Assembly (NCBI GenBank): GCA_024278565.1
Contig: JAJRSY010000146.1
Location: 1 to 6,954, forward strand
Direction: 5' to 3'
Length of the DNA: 6,954 nt
DNA from: Bacteroidota bacterium
GTDB taxonomy: Bacteria; Bacteroidota; Bacteroidia; Flavobacteriales; Flavobacteriaceae
Of the stretch, positions 6,073 through 6,954 are shown in pieces. The notes under the pieces were generated by a model, which made no database searches, was not told the origin of the DNA, and saw nothing but the letters and a program-made list of their open reading frames with translations. The position numbers and the translations under genes were made by a program. Each line of letters starts with the position of its first letter. Within the stretch, counting starts at the first letter, position 1.

Positions 6073-6633
6073 ATGAAAAAGCCAATCCTTTTGATTTCCG
6101 TTGTACTACTGCTACAGTGCTGTGTGCCGTTGCGAATAGCCCCGAGCATCAAAGACTATAAGGTGACCAAGGGCAAAAAGTTCAAACGCAGCTTGACAAA
6201 AAGGCAAATGTTCATTTTTGAGGATTCAAAAGAGGCTGAGCAGTTTTATAATTTCGTCAACATTAAGTTTGTGCTGAACGATATTAACGTATACGATGAC
6301 ATTCCTTTTGAAATTGACGGGGAGCGTTATTTCTTTGCTTTTTATGAAGTTGATATACCCGACAAGACGTTAAACCTGTTTCCTGCTGCTATTGATCTGA
6401 CCCTGAACAAGGCTTTGCAAAATGAACTAATGGAACCTTATGTCTCGAGCCAGGTAGAAACGGTCTCAAGAAAAGGAAACTGGTACATAGCCATTGAGGT
6501 TTACAGTGATTTGGAAAAAGATTGCCTGCACGAAACTTCACTTTCAAAGAAAATTGTTTTGAAGTATCTTCGTGCTTTGAAAAAAGAATATTTGACTACG
6601 CACAACTACAATGAAATCCTATTTAAAAACTAA
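6073..6633 (+). CDS. Conserved-type small lipoprotein of unknown function
   Basis: This 186-residue protein has no function I can name. It begins with MKK, a hydrophobic stretch (4-14) and a double cysteine at 16-17 (LLLQCC), which fits a signal peptidase II lipoprotein, although Gln at -1 before Cys16 is not the usual Gly, Ala or Ser. The mature part is mixed alpha/beta with no long hydrophobic segment, so it is probably anchored to a membrane facing the periplasm. Features that look like a fold signature are QMFIFEDSKEAEQFYNFVN (45-63), PFEIDGERYFFAFYEVDIP (78-96) and GNWYIAIEVYSDLEKDC (135-151). I recall similar proteins next to mnmG in other Flavobacteriaceae, unverified. The ATG at 6057 is out of frame. 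Its 3' end overlaps the methyltransferase start by 23 bp, so the two are probably co-translated. Confidence 0.8.
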   Translation: MKKPILLISVVLLLQCCVPLRIAPSIKDYKVTKGKKFKRSLTKRQMFIFEDSKEAEQFYNFVNIKFVLNDINVYDDIPFEIDGERYFFAFYEVDIPDKTLNLFPAAIDLTLNKALQNELMEPYVSSQVETVSRKGNWYIAIEVYSDLEKDCLHETSLSKKIVLKYLRALKKEYLTTHNYNEILFKN

Positions 6634-6954
6634 AGATTTTGCTTTTTCCCAAGAGGAGTTCGAACTTCTTTATGATGAAGGGCGTGATATGTTGGTTACC
6701 CGACCCCAGCCAGAGCAGCTTGGGGGTTATTACAAGAGCGATGCCTATATTTCACATACCGACGCCAATAAGACCCTAATTGACAAACTGTATCAGACAG
6801 TAAAAAAAATCAATCTTTTGACAAAAGCAATGTTGGTCAACCAATACGCAAAAGAAAACCGAACCCTTTTAGATGTGGGCGCAGGTACTGGCGATTTTTT
6901 GTTGGTTGTCGAAAATAAAGGGTGGAACATAGAAGGGGTGGAGCCAAACCATGA
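6611..6954 (+). CDS. Class I SAM-dependent methyltransferase, 3' part outside the window
   Basis: The reading frame is open from the ATG at 6611 to the window end (114 residues and two extra bases). The N-terminal 80 residues are helical (MKSYLKTKDFAFSQEEF at 1-17, GGYYKSDAYISHT at 38-50). Motif I of the class I Rossmann methyltransferase fold, LLDVGAGTGDFL, is at 86-97 and binds S-adenosylmethionine. The acidic residue that ends strand 2 and typically contacts the ribose hydroxyls is Glu111 in GVEPN. The fold fits the UbiE/Methyltransf_11/23 kind. The substrate cannot be read from this part; small-molecule, lipid, sugar and protein targets all remain possible. It overlaps the lipoprotein gene by 23 bp in a different frame. 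No other start codon lies close upstream in its frame without disrupting the overlap further. Confidence 0.88.
   Translation, partial: MKSYLKTKDFAFSQEEFELLYDEGRDMLVTRPQPEQLGGYYKSDAYISHTDANKTLIDKLYQTVKKINLLTKAMLVNQYAKENRTLLDVGAGTGDFLLVVENKGWNIEGVEPNH

Overview
The window looks like chromosomal DNA from a marine-type member of the Flavobacteriaceae (Bacteroidota). The evidence is a low-to-moderate GC content, A-rich start regions without clear Shine-Dalgarno sites, a TAnnTTTG-type promoter box, and a gene order (large DUF4175-like membrane protein, ybeY, mnmG, small lipoprotein, SAM methyltransferase) that I recall from that family. No database search was possible, so the taxonomic call is inference. 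All five genes lie on the + strand and coding density is high.

Layout. Positions 1-69 hold a 21-bp direct repeat (two full units and one partial) that runs into a 14-bp-stem inverted repeat. A short leader with a TAAATTTG box follows. From 154 to 3621 there is a very large envelope protein with three N-terminal membrane helices, a probable periplasmic beta-sandwich region, a long charged coiled coil and a Gly/Glu/Lys/Gln low-complexity tail. It overlaps by 8 bp the gene for YbeY, the rRNA-maturation endoribonuclease (3614-4033). After a 72-bp gap comes mnmG/gidA (4106-5974), the FAD enzyme of tRNA wobble-uridine modification. A 98-bp gap leads to a small probable lipoprotein of unknown function (6073-6633). 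Its last 23 bp overlap the start of a class I SAM-dependent methyltransferase that runs off the window end.

The most striking signal is not a gene. Two copies of the 16-bp palindrome TGTTCCACGTGGAACA, identical to the classical ParB-binding centromere sequence parS, flank mnmG. One is inside the last codons of ybeY (core 4014-4029) and the other lies just past the mnmG stop (core 5983-5998). Their cores are 1969 bp apart. This suggests that the locus is part of the chromosome's ParB-parS segregation region, probably on the origin side of the chromosome.

How the genes fit together: ybeY (ribosome maturation) and mnmG (tRNA modification) are translation housekeeping genes. The DUF4175-like protein is tied to ybeY by overlap, and the lipoprotein and methyltransferase form a second overlapping pair. 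I see no mobile element, CRISPR array, rRNA, tRNA or defence system. The centromere-like pair and the repeat/hairpin block at the left edge are the parts most worth following up.
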